From a bacterium (GTDB lineage Bacteria; Patescibacteria; JAEDAM01; Absconditabacterales; Absconditicoccaceae), in contig JAUMYK010000041.1 in NCBI GenBank assembly GCA_030528665.1, forward strand, positions 1-7,076: a stretch of 7,076 nucleotides of DNA, written 5' to 3'. The first letter of the stretch is position 1. Each line of letters starts with the position of its first letter. This document shows positions 6,977 to 7,076 of this stretch, piece after piece. The notes beneath the pieces were generated by a model that made no database searches, had not been told where the DNA came from, and saw only the letters and a list, made by a program, of their open reading frames with translations. Both the position numbers and the translations under genes were made by a program.

Positions 6977-7020
6977 AGTTCCCCCTCGATGAGGGGGATG
7001 TCCGTAGGACAGGGGGAGCT
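6977..7020. repeat. G/C-run palindromic element with competing hairpins
   Basis: Three stems are possible. CCCCCTC (6981-6987) pairs with GAGGGGG (6991-6997) over a 3-nt loop. TGTCC (6999-7003) pairs with GGACA (7007-7011) over GTA. The outer AGTTCCCCCT (6977-6986) pairs with AGGGGGAGCT (7011-7020) with one G-U pair. The first and last share the same C run and exclude each other. No T-tract follows on the plus strand, so it is not a standard terminator. It resembles dispersed REP-like palindromes, but copy number cannot be judged here. Confidence 0.7.
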
Positions 7021-7028
7021 ATTTCTTC

Positions 7029-7059
7029 AGTGAAGAGTTAAGAGTTTAGAGTGAAGAGT
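7029..7059 (+). repeat. Right copy of AG-rich direct repeat
   Basis: Second copy of the GAGTTAAGA-type repeat (compare 6936-6966), also with internal periodicity. Together the two copies bracket the palindrome in an element of about 125 nt. The region runs to the window end without a gene. Confidence 0.7.
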
Positions 7060-7076
7060 TTCAATCCTTTATTATT

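Noticed and set aside
6936..7062. CRISPR array
   Set aside because: Only two degenerate purine-rich copies around a palindrome, with no regular unique spacers and no cas genes.

Overview
The window most likely comes from a bacterium of the Candidate Phyla Radiation that reads UGA as glycine (genetic code 25). That code is known from Absconditabacteria (SR1) and Gracilibacteria (BD1-5). Under the standard code most genes here look broken. With TGA read as glycine they become six intact genes, and all six end in TAA or TAG. Eight in-frame TGA codons fall in five of the six genes. At least three sit where a glycine is strongly expected: the first glycine of the ABC signature LSGGQ, the Ser-x-Gly motif of an archaeal-type CMP kinase, and the Gly-Met motif of the adaptor barrel. 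I cannot tell SR1 from Gracilibacteria from the sequence alone.

Layout. Positions 1-102 hold the 3' flank of the first gene, with a clear intrinsic terminator carrying a UUCG loop (minus strand). On the minus strand lie a membrane-anchored DsbA-like thioredoxin-fold protein (103-972) and, upstream of it, a 128-aa single-pass membrane protein (1011-1397), probably in one operon. A 315-bp divergent intergenic region follows. On the plus strand come a 580-aa secreted protein with three Ig-like repeats (1713-3455), a terminator (3471-3505), an archaeal-type cytidylate kinase (3625-4170), a long HlyD/MacA-type membrane fusion protein (4218-6221) and a MacB/LolD-type ABC ATPase (6252-6941). The window ends in a non-coding repeat: two AG-rich direct repeats flank a G/C-run palindrome with competing hairpins, and the left copy overlaps the stop codon of the ATPase gene.

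How the genes may work together. The adaptor and ATPase are two of the three parts of a MacAB-like exporter or envelope-remodelling machine. The FtsX/MacB-type permease is not seen in the window and may lie beyond the repeat. The DsbA-like protein could introduce or isomerise disulfides in exported proteins. The divergent secreted protein has exactly four cysteines in its mature N-terminal domain and none elsewhere, so it is a plausible substrate (inference). The kinase is a housekeeping enzyme of pyrimidine nucleotide metabolism.
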